From contig NC_086022.1 in NCBI RefSeq assembly GCF_036323735.1, positions 68,400,702-68,464,701 on the forward strand: a stretch of DNA of 64,000 nt. Direction: 5' to 3'. The number at the start of each line of letters is the position of its first letter. The first letter of the stretch is position 1. A program made the translations under genes and the position numbers. The DNA comes from Rattus norvegicus. Its lineage: Eukaryota; Chordata; Mammalia; Rodentia; Muridae. Below, in pieces: positions 1 to 11,985 of this stretch. The notes beneath the pieces are model-generated. The model saw only the letters and a list, made by a program, of their open reading frames with translations. It did not search any database and was not told where the DNA came from.

Positions 1-345
1 TTGAGAAGGGGGTCTCTTGCAAGAAAACTCAATATTGTTCCTCTTCCCAAAAGTTATCTTGCTTTCATCCCCTCCTCTTTTTTTTTGTTTTTTGTTTTTT
101 TTGTTTTTGTTTTTGTTTCTTCATAGAAAAAAAGGTTCCTGGACACAGACCCTCATGGTATTTACAGATTTGGCGTGAACCTGGCTTCTGGTTCTGTGCA
201 GAGCTGAAGAGTGGGTCTATTACAGAGATCAGAGCTGTCATGATATTTATCAAGTACAGTAAAAAATAGCATTTTGGAAAAAAAATATATACTTTTAGTA
301 TTGCCTTTCTAGGATTAGCTATAAGAAAAAAATCATCTTTCTGTA

Positions 346-351
346 TTTATT
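346..351 (-). promoter_or_regulatory. Candidate distal polyadenylation signal AATAAA
   Basis: The plus-strand TTTATT reads AATAAA in the Hipk2 sense, within AAATAAATAC. About 15 nt downstream in the transcript comes a U-rich run (near 325-335), a fair downstream element. A second AATAAA at 3275-3280 lacks a clear U/GU-rich follow-up. Use of either is unproven, and other signals may lie outside the window. Confidence 0.3.
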
Positions 352-1846
352 TAGAAGAAAAGAACACGTTCCCTTCACTCTCCTAAGAGTGCAGCAGCAC
401 TGAGTGATAAAGCTAGTTGCTGGAAAGAAACCGAAAGGAATTCTAGGAGCCCAGAGAAACCTCCAGGGACCCACTCTGCTCTCCCACCTGCATCCATCCA
501 GGCCGCTCTGCACACACCTGCTGAGGTCCACTGTCACACAGGGCAGGCAGCGCATGACACTCCGCCAAGGACTGTCCTTGTTATACAAGGGAGGCAGCTG
601 AGGCTGGTGTCGGTGGCTCAGCTCCAGAGCCAAGCGGACAGAATGTCAAGCCCTGACTTCCCTCAGTAGCTAAGGTGGCCTGGGCATGTCTGTACAGGTC
701 CTGCACGGCTGGGGTCCTAGGGCTCCTCAGCATTTCTTAGCACAGTGTTTGGCACAGGGAGTGGGAGCATCATTAAATGGCTCATTAGAGACAGGAGGCT
801 GCACCCTGAAGTTAGTTAAACAGGGGAACAAAATTTCACACGAGTAAAGTCCTGATTAACAAAACCAGGATTGGGAAGTTGGGGCTCTGAGATGCATACT
901 TCCCTTGCACACATGCCACTTTCTCAGAGGGCCAGCTTCTCCATCCTCACATAGGGGGTGTTGACTTCTTCCCAGAATGGGTTCTCCGAGAGAACACTGA
1001 GAAAGGGCTTGGCATACTGTGAATACTCAACAAACGTCAGTGAGTCCTTACACACGGGTACTGCTATTGTACAGGAAGAGACAGTCAGTACAATGGGTCC
1101 TGCACGGGTCTGAGATGAGGAAGCCTGAAAGGATTGGGGACAGGGAGGGTTCCAGCTTAGAAGCCGGGAAGGGGCTACCTCTCCTAAGTCACCCCAAAGA
1201 CTCAGGAACCAGCCCTCAGGCGGTTACTGCGTGGGCCATAGTGCCAACCTCCAGGAGGTTCCTCTTGTAAGTCAGTCAGTCTTACCTTTCCACCTTTGGT
1301 TCTCTAGTGGCTCGATGGACTCGTCTGAGTCTGTCTGTGGAGACTAGGCAAGTGGACCCATAGCCACCCAAGCCCGGGATACAGTGTGGGCTCACCAGGG
1401 AAGGTCTGCTGGCTTGTTTTCTAGCTTCTCACAGTAGCATTGGATTAATCAATCACAAATGAGCACTAGAGGGCTATCAACTCCCCCGGAGCAGCAGCAT
1501 TTAGGGCCACCACTCCACTCCTCTTTAAAGAGAGTGGTTTTGAAGTAAATGCAGTAAAATTAAAAAAAGAAAGGCAGGATAGAAAGGAACGGTGAATGGA
1601 AGGTCAGTGAAGTCATCATTGCCCAGAAAGGAACAGGGACTGTGTTTGCCCGTCTCTAGAGGTGTCTCAGAGGGGCTCTTTGGCTAGAGAAAGGGACAGT
1701 TTTTACTTCCTTTCCAATTTGGTAAGGACATCTCAGGCTTGCTTAATCTTTAGGCTTCTCCACTGAGAATCTGTAAAGCACACAAGAGGGAAAACAAAAG
1801 TGAGGAGCAAAGTCTGTGGGACCCTGGGCTGTGATGCAATGAGTGG

Positions 1847-2009
1847 TGGTGTGTGTGCACTCGCGAGTGTGTGTGTGTGTGTGTGTGCACGTGAGTGTGT
1901 GTGTGCACACGAGTGTGTGCGCGCAAGTGTGTGTGCGTGTGTGCGCACGTGAGTGTGTGTGCACACATGAGTGTGAGTGTGTGTGCACGTGAGTGTGTGT
2001 GCACACATG

Positions 2010-2040
<31 letters not shown>

Positions 2041-2044
2041 ACAC
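1847..2044 (+). repeat. (GT)n microsatellite with a 40-bp internal duplication
   Basis: Long alternating GT tract with interruptions (GCAC, GAGT, ACACATGA). Two almost identical 40-bp units sit at about 1941-1980 and 1981-2020. In the Hipk2 transcript it reads as a CA-repeat inside the presumed 3' UTR. The His/Thr/Cys-rich open frames across it are artefacts of the repeat. Confidence 0.9.
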
Positions 2045-5000
2045 GTGCTTATGCAGTCTCAGACTGGGCCACGAAAGGAGAGCTTGCCTTATAGATTCTG
2101 TCTGCTAGCTGAGGGCATAGAGCAATCTTTTTTCTGTCCTAGCAGCTACTTGGCAGGCCAGCAAGAGCCACACCCACATCCTACCCTCCCTTAGCCAGAT
2201 GTTGAAAACCTGGGGGAGGGAAGGACAGGGCGGGGACCCAGTCACCCTTGTCATCATGAGCCACCAGCAATACTTCCCTAAGCCTCCTCAGTACCTCACT
2301 CTGTTTTCCAAGAACATAAACATCACCCACTCACAATCACCCAACCCACTCCTCCACCACACACTGTTCAAATGAGTGTTTGCAACCTCTGAGACCCAGT
2401 CTGGGGAGGTCCTGTCTGCGGTGCTAACCTCCCTTCCTGACCTGCTTCGCACTGGTTGGTCATTTCCAGTCCTTAGACAGAGAACAAAGCCAGGCTGGCT
2501 TTTACAGCTGCAAACAACTCTGTCACCAGGAAGGGGAGAAACTCAATACAGTCAGGGACACTGGGCCACCCACTCCCTTTTCCTCTGAATCACATCAAAC
2601 ATCCACTTCACAGGGCTAACTGGCACTAACCCCAGCCTTGCCTACTGGCCTGCCCATCCGCCTTCCTAAGACATCACCCTGATGCACTAACAGAGACATG
2701 GGTGCCAGGCCCAGTAAGAACCCAGCGAGCAGCAGTCTGCTGACCTGAGGTCAAGAGGTACCACAGACCTATTTCCTTGAGCTGACCTCATCTTCCTCAT
2801 GCCAAGCAGGTGATCTTCATTGAAGAAGATGCACCAGGGACATGGTCTGGTAAGCACTGAGTGGCCCTCCTTCCACTGAGAAGCATAGTCCTAAGGACAG
2901 CAGCCTCCTTCCATCTTCTCTGCCTCCTAGGGAGGCAGCGCTGAGCGCCTTAGTGGGAGCTTAGGTGAGGATGCTAACTAGCTGGGATTCTGTGTCACAC
3001 CTGATGCATCAGCACTCAATACAGGACTTGAGAGCAAGGGAGAGGGTTGTGGGATGAGGTTTGCAGAGTGGGGAAGCTATTGCTTTGATCTTTTCTCCAT
3101 TGGGGCCTGGTTGTTTCTGAGTGGTAGTGGGCTGTGTATACACACCCATCACCACAGCCACAGCTCCGAAGTGGGAGGCCTAAAAGGTCCCACTGTGCCC
3201 TTCACTTAGAAGGGTCCTGCAGTGTCTGCACGGTGGCTGCCTTTCTGTGAGACCGTCTGTGTCATCCCTGTTCCTTTATTTGGCTTCCTAGAATTGGGTG
3301 CTAGGAGGCTACGCCTGGGGAAGCAGCAGCCGAGGGAACTGTGTCACAGGAGGCCCTGGTTGCCCAGCACCCTCACTGTCTCTGCATCAAGGGAGGTAAG
3401 CCACACTCCAAGTACGTTCATGGGAAATAGTGAAGGTGGGGTGAGGCCTACGGAAGCTCTGAGAGGAGCCTTTTTATGCTGCATATCAGATGCGAGGTGG
3501 GTTAAGATCTGGTCAGTAGTTCACACCAGGAGGAGAGCACAGAGAATGTGAGAGAAGCTGCCAAAGGGTCCAAGGACATTGCACCGACAGTGGCTTTGTG
3601 TCACAGCTGGCCATGCAGACAAGAAGGCCCCGAGTATCTAAACCTCTGCTTTGTGATAGGTCTTTCTTGTAGCTCTTTGCGGGACAGAGCTAAGAGGAAC
3701 AATTTTCCTAATTCTTGGGCCTTTCCATTTCTTTTCTTTTTTCTTTTTCATTTTCCTTTTCTTTCCTCTGACAAGGTTGGACATCTAATCTATATGTCCC
3801 TCCAGTCTACGTATATACACACAGCTAGAATAAAATAAATTTAAATATTATGAAGAAAACACAGAGATACTTGGAATAAATGTATACTTCAAACCCTGAC
3901 TAGAATAACAATGAGGAGATAGTAATCATAATTACAGTGGCAATAATACAAGTAATCATACAACACTAACTTTATGAGCAGCAAGGGACACTCATTCCTG
4001 ACCTGGAAGAGAAGGGGAAGGACCTGTGGAAGAATGAGAAGCTTCAACGTGAGCAGACAAGAGATGACAGACAAGGACGGCCCTCCCAGCTCTAGAGAGT
4101 GCTGCAGCACAGCAGGGCAAGTCTAGGCCCACCCTCAGTTGAGAGAGAGCCAGTCCTGTGGGAAATGCTGCCATCTAGCCGCTGGAAGCTTCTGTGACAG
4201 CCAAATTTCCATGCTGCTGGGGCTCTAGCAGCCTCTGGCTCAGAGGCTCCAAAAGCTCCTTATCCCTCTCCCAACTGTCTTGGACAGTTTTCCAGCTATC
4301 TCACTTCCAGCCAGAGCTGGTTCTGACCAGGATGAGAGATTCGGAACTCCCTACCATAGCTGGCATCATTCAGTCCACTCCCAGGAAGTCCTGGGCTGCA
4401 GTGGTCAGACCACGCCCAAGTCTTAGCGTATCCTTTTTTTTTGGCCCAAGGTGCACTGAGACACATCCAGTTTGGGGACTTGACTTTATAAGAATTAATG
4501 GGTGGGGAAGTTCCCAGAGTTTTTCACAGCTAAAAGCTAAGTAAGCTTCGTTACAGAAGGAGGACAGGTATCAGGAGGAGAGTCTTTCACAGTAGATTGA
4601 TCAGGGTCTAAAGAGGGAGAAAAAGGAGGGGGACTGGAGGATGCTGGACTGCTGACCAGAGACCTCTTTGTACCTGGTGATGTGGATGAGGGGCCAGCTA
4701 GGACTCACATCAGAATCAAACAATTCATACCGTGCTACTCTGTCCCATCCTGGACCTGACTGGTCTCTAACATCCATGGCTTCAGAGTTTCTCAGTAGGA
4801 AGAGAACTCCTACCAACTCCACTGTTCAAAGCTGCATAAAATATCTAGAACGCAACAAAGGTGCAGAGGCCCCCTCTCGGCAGGTCTCTATGGAGGCTTA
4901 ATTGCCCATGGCAGTGTTTGTTCAGTGCAGTGCACCCCGGCCACCTCATCAGTGCCCCTCCAGCCCTCTGCCCATTATCTCACTCTCAAAGGCAGCGATC

Positions 5001-6706
5001 AAACTATCCAGGGAGAGCCAGGTTAATTTCAGGAGAGAAGTGACAGCAGACTTACCAGTGGAGGTCCACAGGGGAGAGAGCTGGCGAAACCAGGAGCCTG
5101 ACTAGCTCCTGAGCTGGTGGAGAGATGTGGGTTCGCCTGAGACTACTAGGCTTCTTACAGGAGGGAGGGACTGGGGAGGTAGTGTCTCTGCCCTCTCCTC
5201 ATAAGGCCCCAGGAAGGAGGTGGTGGGCTGAGGCAGCTACCCAGCAAGCTGACATTCCTAAGACTCCAGCCATCCATAGCAGAGCTAGGGCAGGGTGAGG
5301 AGCTTGTCTGGATCTCTGCTCTCAAAGTAAAACTCACCGAAAGAGCCAACTGTCACCGGTGTGCCTCAACACACAGCACCCATGCTCCTCCTGAGATCCA
5401 CGATTCTCCCCCTTCCATTGTGCCAGCTTCTTTGAAATCCTTCTGCTCACAAAGAGCCCAGGAAAGACAATCCACATGACATTAAAACAATGCAAAAACA
5501 AAGACCCAAGTACAATACTATACCAGCTCACACAAATGACCAGCCCCGACCAGTTTCTTGGAGTACCAGTGGAAGTAAACCCTTTGCTGTGTCTCTGTCT
5601 GTCAGTCATTAAGGCACTAGGAGGGAATGATGTAAAATCAAGACTGCAAGGGCTGTGACGGCGGTGCCAAGGGACACACGGGGAGGGTGGCAGCCCCGGT
5701 CACACCCACACGTGCTCACGCACACTCACTCGCTAACCTGGACCACCACATTGGTTCCATGCCTATGTTAAATCACTTTGCTTGTGCAATTATACTGAGG
5801 AATAGTCTATTGGTATCACTGGAGTTGAACATAAGGTAGGAAACAAGGGTGCAGTGCTACATTCTTCTAGGGTGTCCAGGACAACCACTAGCCCTACGCT
5901 ACACGACTAGGGGTTGATTCAAAGAGAAGAAAAAAAATCTCAGAAAAGAAAAAAATTAAAGACGGCAACATACATCATTAATGACATCTGAGGACTAACA
6001 TTGCTTAGGGATTTATCCAGAATGCTCCAAAAGAGGAAACCCGCCTTTCTCTTAGGGATCTTCCACTTGTTTGCCTGACCCCACCGTTTCTGACAAACAA
6101 GCTAGAACTGGGCTTTGCCAACCCCAGACCAACCCCCAAATATGAGCCTTTTCAGACCAGGGCCTAACGTGTGAAAGGGATGTTGACCCTTTTGGAGTTC
6201 TGGGAAAATCCCTAATTTTTATGTTCAATTAATTAAAAATCTATTGGATTTCCATATCAGGTGTCCCTGACAGCAAATTCTTCAATGACACTTGCTGCCA
6301 TATGAAAATAATCTTTAAAAAGTTCATAAAGTTCTTCAAAAACTGGGCCTTGCTTCCAGTCTTCCACTCCTCCTCCTTTCCAGTTTGGTGCAGAATGGGT
6401 TTGTGAGCTGTGGTTTTTTCTTTTTTTTCCTCTTTTGTTACTAACATTTTTCTTTTTCTTTTTTCCTTTTTCTTTTTTAAAATAAAAAGCATAGATTTCC
6501 CCTCCTTAAACCCCTCCTTTTAAAATGTTCTCTTTTCCGCTCTAAGTCCTCCCACTTCCTAGTTCAAGTTTCATTTGTGCCCCAACTGCCCCCCTCCCTG
6601 CCCCATTTGCATTGTTTGTGTGCGGCACCTGCAGTAGAAATTCCCAGCTCCCCAGGTCGGTCTGGGAGCTCCTCCACCCTCCTCCCTGGCGGGCCTCCTC
6701 CAGTGT

Positions 6707-7168
6707 TTATATGTAAGGGTATTGGTTGACCTTGGCAGGACTCAGTGGATATCCAGTGTAGACGGTGGAGGCTGGCGAGGCGCTGATATAGGTCTGGTGG
6801 GCAAACTGGGCCGGATACTGACTGGGGTGAATGGTGGGCGAGGGCAGGACCCGGGGCCCCATGCTCACGGGGACCTGGTGGACGATGCTGGCCGGATAGG
6901 CAGTGTGCTGCACGGTGTGTCGTGCTGAGCCTTGGGATGCCACCAGGTGGGCTACAGTGCTGGTGGAGCCTAGGGCTGTGGGCGCTGTGTAGGTGTAGAG
7001 GTGAGGCTGGGCAGGGAGGTGGGCAGCCGCAGCCAGGTGGGGGTGAACAGTGCCATGGCTGGGGCTGCTGTGCGGGAAGGTGTACGGAGCCTGAGCCATG
7101 GTAGGAGTGATGTAGGCCTGCTGCCGACGGTGACTCCCAGTGCGGTCTGCAGCCATGTGCTGCTGAGC
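6707..7168 (-). CDS. Hipk2: Hipk2 exon 15 (terminal coding exon), C-terminal Tyr/His/Ala-rich tail
   Basis: The acceptor TTCCCAG precedes GCT CAG CAG CAC ATG. The exon encodes 153 residues (about 1044-1196) and ends with QYPYI and a TAA stop at 6707-6709. The segment is rich in His, Ala, Thr, Ser, Pro and Tyr and starts AQQHMAADRTGSHRRQQAY. Functionally it is the C-terminal regulatory tail following the autoinhibitory region. The Lys in LSPAKVNQ (about 1189; mouse K1182 by memory) is the reported ubiquitination site for MDM2. The alanine tract (HLAAAAHLP) is shorter than the human one I recall. All three minus-strand frames are open over much of this exon; only this one continues from exon 14 in phase. 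Confidence 0.98.
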   Translation of the reverse strand, partial: AQQHMAADRTGSHRRQQAYITPTMAQAPYTFPHSSPSHGTVHPHLAAAAHLPAQPHLYTYTAPTALGSTSTVAHLVASQGSARHTVQHTAYPASIVHQVPVSMGPRVLPSPTIHPSQYPAQFAHQTYISASPASTVYTGYPLSPAKVNQYPYI

Positions 7169-7798
7169 CTGGGAAGGAAAAGCAGCAGAGGAACTGCATT
7201 AGGGGGAGGAGGGGGAGAAGGACAGAAGGAGAAGCAGGAGTAACAACAGATGCTTCCCTTCAAAAGCAGAGAGCATGAGCATTTGTTTGGGTTGGGGAAG
7301 TAATGTCTGTCTGGCCAGTCACCAGGCTAGGGTGCTATCTAGAAAGCCCAGAGCAAAGCGGATACTTGGCTGAAGGGTTAGAAGGACCCTTCTCTCAGTG
7401 ACTGCCTTCCCACATCTCACTCTAAAACTGGGTCTTCCAGAAACAGTCCAAGCAAAAGCCCTCTCTCCTATAAAGAACCCACATTTCTGGGTCATGCATG
7501 CAGGTCTCTGGGGTAATAGCTGAGGACCCTCTGCAGCAAGGCAACTTCAGGGATAGCCTGGTGGGTCAGGGCAATGGCATGCCACCACGTCACCTTTTGC
7601 TGGGTTGACCTAGCACCATGTGGGCCCTCTCTGATCAGCAAGTCTGTCCTGGCACCACGTTACTAAGTACTCTGTCACTTTGCTTTGGGCTGGCTCTCTG
7701 TGAACAAGAGATACCACCTTTCCCAGGGTTGGTCTAGGGTAGGAGTAAACCAACAAGGCCCCTTAAGGACACTGCCTACTGTGCCTGCTGGGGTTTAC
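7169..7798 (-). other. Hipk2: Hipk2 intron 14 (630 nt)
   Basis: Bounded by donor CAG|gtaaac and a pyrimidine-rich acceptor ending ttcccag. I recognise no transposon or other gene in it. Confidence 0.95.
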
Positions 7799-7962
7799 CT
7801 GGCTGAGATTGAGGGGCTGCTGCTGCTGGAAGTGGGGGCCTGGCCGCTGTTGACGGTAGGCGATGGCTCCTGACGAGCTCCCTGAAGAGTGGCCACTGGT
7901 GGAGGTCACGGTGCTGGAGGACTTGGACTTGAAGGAGGATGAATGGTGACCGGTACTGATTG
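7799..7962 (-). CDS. Hipk2: Hipk2 exon 14, Ser-rich and Gln-rich segment
   Basis: The 164-nt exon begins with two bases that complete a codon split with exon 13 (G|CA, Ala) and then encodes 54 residues (about 990-1043) starting ISTGHHSSSFKSKSSS and ending FQQQQPLNLSQ. It is low-complexity: a Ser/Thr/Gly-rich stretch followed by a short poly-Gln run. It belongs to the C-terminal autoinhibitory region removed by caspase cleavage in known HIPK2 biology. Acceptor is ccctcag|CA, donor CAG|gtaaac. Its length is not a multiple of three, so skipping it shifts the frame of exon 15. The first residues differ from the human sequence I remember (VNTSHHSSSY), so this boundary evolves quickly. Confidence 0.96.
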
Positions 7963-8862
7963 CTGAGGGAGGAAGAACAGGCCATATAGGTCAGTGGCAT
8001 GTCCTCGACTGTCTAGAAGGTGTGCTTCCCTCCCCTTCCAAACAGCGCCTCCCAGGAAGGACACGTTCCTAAGGCTGTCCAGGCATTAACCATGTATTCC
8101 CCAGACATAGCCATTCACTTCACTCTGGAGAGACAGCTGGGCTCTGGCCCTTGGCCACATGTGGGGGTCTATGCTAGCCCCACACTCACTGGTCCACTGA
8201 GGGAAGTGTTATAGCAATATCTGGGAGATGTGTGGAAGGAAGGAGGCCTGCCTGGTTCCTTCCCCGCAGGATCAGATGTGATCATGCTAACAGCTGAACG
8301 TAACACACAACCAGACTGAACAGCAGAAGTTACAAGAACCATGCAGCTTTCCTGACCCCAGCAGCATGAGACTAACTCTTTCAGGGGTGGCCTGACACAG
8401 CCACTGTTCCTACTTACTGACAGGGTGGAGGTTGCTCTATTCTTTGGTCACTGTGATTCCAGCTCTGTAGTTGGGGATGGCATAAGAGCCTGCATTGTAA
8501 CACATTCTGGGAGCTGCTGCTGCTGTGGGGTGGGGGGACCACAGTCTTAATGGGTAGGAGATTGAGCAGGGGCAATACCCACATCAGATGGCTGTCAAGT
8601 ACTTGGGCAGGAGAGCCCAGAGCTTTATTAGAGCCTGCTGCCTGCCAGGCACTGTGGCATGGACCACCCAGGAGGCAGTTGGGTGAGAGTGGCAATAAGG
8701 AAGCACCTCAGAGCATAAAGGCAAGAGGCAGGGGAAGAGGATTCAGGAGGATGCTAGTGGTTAGTCAGAATAGGCCTTAACTGTCGGTGGGCAGGGTGAG
8801 ACCTTCACCCTGAGTAAGGTAAGCGCCTAAATGCACAGGTCGTAACCCTCTGCCCTCTTACC

Positions 8863-8957
8863 TTTGATATGTAACCCAGGCTGCCCTCAAACGGGCCATC
8901 CTCCTGTCTCTGCTTTTTCTGTGATGGTTGGTATTATAGATCACCAGACCTGGCTAA
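8863..8957 (-). mobile_element. B1 SINE fragment
   Basis: Diverged B1 on the minus strand, recognised by the reversed segments resembling 'taacccaggctgccct' and 'cctcctgtctctgct' followed by the accaga/cctggct end. Sense with Hipk2, old. Confidence 0.7.
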
Positions 8958-9798
8958 GTTACAGTCTCTACTGAACAATACCCAAGAGCCAACAATTGGC
9001 AAGCAACAGGCAGGTGCACAGTCTTGAGGAGACACTGCATGTCTCTAGCCCGCACAAGAGCCTAGGCAAATGTGTATGGGAGGAGGTTCCAGGCACCTCC
9101 TCTGTGCTCTATGGTCAAATGTCTGACAGAACACATGAGGACTATGAACTGTACTATTGGTGTACAGTTTAAAAGCCAGTTAATATATTCACTCTACTCC
9201 TTAAAAGCTAAAGAACAAAGGAGAATTAGTTGGGAAGAAAGTGGCTTTGGTTTGGAGTGGAAGGACAGCCTGCCTCCCACTGCCCCAGGTGCTGGCCTAG
9301 GTAGGAACACAATGCCAGCTGGGAGACCAGTGCACAGAGGGGTGTTGATTCTCTGTCCAAGAACATGCCTGAGGAGGGCTTTGCCCAAGGGGAGAGAGCA
9401 CAACAAGAAAGGCAACAAGCCTTTCCCTCATCCCCACCAGTCCAAGGACATCTGAGAATTCTCTTGTATCATGTAGTTAAGGATTCACTTCCTTCATGGA
9501 GTTTCTGGGATTGACTAAAATAAGGTCTGTATCTTATTCTTAGGACAGATGGCATTACACACTAAGGAACATGTATAATAAAAGATGGGGCCTTTGAATG
9601 ACTTGGGATAGATCAACTTTTTGACAGATTCCAGGGTTATGAAGTCAGGGTTGTGAAGCCCAAGGTAAGCCCTGACAATGGGAGACCTTGGGGGCAGAAG
9701 ACAGAGGGGAACATCCCACCTCTCAAGAAACTCCCAGCCTCAAGTAAAGGAAGATTGATTTGATGGGAAGGAGAGGGTGAGTCTTAGATGAGATTCCC

Positions 9799-9973
9799 CT
9801 GAGTTGGAGAGATGGCTCAGTGGTTAAGAGCACTGCCTGCTCTTCCTGAGTTCAAATCCCAGCAACATGGTGGCTCACAACCATCTGTAATGAGATTGGT
9901 GCCCTCTTATGGTGTGTCTGAAGACTGCTACAGTGTAATCATATAATAAATAAATAAATCTTTGAAAAAAAGA
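9799..9973 (+). mobile_element. B2 SINE
   Basis: tRNA-derived head (gagatggctcagtggttaag) through to the A-rich, AATAAA-containing tail. It is flanked by an 11-bp target-site duplication with one mismatch (9788-9798 and 9974-9984). It lies antisense to Hipk2. Confidence 0.9.
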
Positions 9974-11324
9974 ATGAGGTTCCCATGTCTAACTATACAC
10001 TGGCACCCATGGCCTCTCCATCTCCCCATCCTGATTTCCCTCAGGAGGTGCCTGGGAATTGGTGTATTGAACTTCCCAGGTGCCAGTGGAGCAGACTGTT
10101 ATATTCAGGACCCAGTGCCCAGATTAACCAGTTAGATCCAGTTAGATTCTCAAAGCTCAGGCAAGGCCTGGGTCTTTGAGGACTCGATATGGCGGCAAAC
10201 AGAAAGCCATGTGCCTTGACTGACAGTAGAGCTCTCTTTCTCTCCAGGCACCAGGAGTTTGTGTGCTGGAATTGAACTCCTCCATGCCTGGTGACAGATC
10301 ATGGACAGATCTCTGCTCTCATCCAGCATCCTAGAAACTGTAGAGATTATCTCAGAAGAAGAATCAATCAGTCCAAGGGATCTACAGCTTGGGTCTGTCA
10401 AGAGACAACGTTGGAAAGACCTCAGTGTTCTACCTATTGCATTATTGTGGTGACAAGATATGGTGACTGGACTATCCTAAGGCAGAGTCTGTGGCCATGA
10501 GGGAACAGACACTCACTCATGCAGGGTGTCCATGCAAATGTGCTTAGAGCATGGTGATCTGTGGCAGCAGATCCTGAGAGTCTGGCTGCAAGCACGGCCA
10601 CTCTGAGAACCTCTGTGCTCTTGCACGGTTCTTTTAATTGCAGTAGCTCCATGTTGAGTTTCTATGAAGACTAGTTATATTAGAGATAGTCCACGTGGGG
10701 TTCATTCCATGTGCACACCCCTTAGTGAGCAGCCTCATGTTATTTCTCAGCCAGGCACTGTGGGCCCATACTGCTTCTCACAGTGAGAGTATTGACTGTG
10801 AAAACTAGCATCAACTCCACAGACTGTGGGCAGCTAGGACCTGAAGATGAGCAGTGGTGGGTGCAGGCAGATGAATTTAATGAGCCTATTTTCTGGGGAG
10901 CACTGTGGTACCCCTAAAGCCACAGGTGGAGTGCTTGAAAGAGGCCCGTGAGCATACCTACCCCACATGGGCCAACCCCAGTCAGATGGTAAAGAAGAAA
11001 GAAGCCTGAGCTTGTTTCCATTTCTCTTCCTGGCAGAGTTGCTTGGTGTAGAAAGGGCCCAATCCCAGGCCTGGTGAATACTGGGAAAGTGTTGCAGGCC
11101 GGTGGCAGCAGCGGCCTGGAAAACTCCCTACGGCTCTCATCCTAATCAAACCCAGCACACCGAGCAGCAACCTCAGCAACCACCAAAGGAGAGCCCTCAT
11201 CTCCCAGGGTGCCTCAGGTATCTCCTGTGGCCATGGCCACATCAGGTGACAAACACAAGGTCCCTGCCAAGGAATAATAAATAGCCTATCATGTCTAGAC
11301 AAAGCTTGACAGTGTGCTCCTTTC

Positions 11325-11332
11325 TGACGTCA
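11325..11332. promoter_or_regulatory. Perfect CRE palindrome TGACGTCA
   Basis: A full-length consensus CREB/ATF site in intron 13, far from the promoter and outside any obvious CpG island. Only the motif is seen; binding is not known. Confidence 0.3.
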
Positions 11333-11985
11333 CAAAGATGCTGCCCGGCCTGGCTGTGGCTGATGGCAGCATGAAGCAGAAGAGCAGGCTTACAGATCTC
11401 TCATGAGCTGGAGTGAAGGAGACGCCAGAGAGCTGCTGCTGAGGAAGAGCATGGCAAGCACTGCCTCCCTTCAAAGGCTAAGTTCAGTGCTTCCTGCCAG
11501 GGCCCAGTGTGCAGGACAAGCCTCATGGGATGTTAGTTCTTCAAGTAAAGCAGAGAGAAATGTGCCTGGCTCAGATCTCTGTGCCCAAAGAAGTCCTGAT
11601 AAAGGGTCCGTGACCTCACATGGCAAGGTCAGATCAAGTACTTCCTTATTAGACACTTGCTCTACCCTGGGAAGATGTCAGGAATGTCCAGACCAGTTGA
11701 TAAGAAAGTGGGGTGAAAGTGGGGTGCTTCTGTTGTTGATCAAGCATGGCAGAAGCAGGGCCACCTAGAGGACAGTCGTGCTTTCCAAATTTCAAAAGGA
11801 AAATATTCTACGTAGAATATGGTGATAATCTATGATATAGGCAGAATCCCACTGTGGCTGCTTGAACAAAACCAAGTGTGCAATGTAGACAACCTGAAAT
11901 AATTAGGTATGTTCTGTTTCACTAGTACTAACATTTCTAATAGCAGAAAACAGGAAAAGCAGAGAAATGCGTGGTCCCAGGTTAC

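Larger units (their letters stand above)
1..6706 (-). other. Hipk2: Probable Hipk2 3' untranslated region
   Basis: This stretch follows the Hipk2 stop codon directly. I see no other gene in it. Human HIPK2 mRNA is known to have a very long 3' UTR (about 10 kb or more), so most or all of this stretch is likely transcribed, and the true end may lie below coordinate 1. I see no B1, B2 or ID element here, unlike the SINE-rich introns. It contains a T-rich run (78-130), an imperfect GT tract (1847-2044), pyrimidine-rich runs (3725-3772 and 6409-6482) and two AATAAA hexamers in the transcript sense (346-351 and 3275-3280). Transcription across it is inferred, not seen. Confidence 0.6.
7963..11985 (-). 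other. Hipk2: Hipk2 intron 13 (about 4.0 kb)
   Basis: Donor CAG|gtaacc, acceptor cctcag. It contains a B1 relic (8863-8957), a B2 with target-site duplication (9799-9973) and a palindromic CRE (11325-11332). No other gene is seen; the short open frames match no family I know. Confidence 0.95.

Noticed and set aside
1733..2194. Several His/Thr/Cys-rich open frames on both strands
   Set aside because: They are translations of the GT/CA microsatellite and shift frame freely with it.
6564..7199. 211-codon open frame on the minus strand as a separate gene
   Set aside because: It overlaps Hipk2 exon 15 in another frame and its ATG is intronic. It matters only as a possible frame after exon 14 skipping.
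6722..7243. Plus-strand open frames across exon 15
   Set aside because: Shadows of the GC-rich Hipk2 coding sequence; no known protein family is recognisable.
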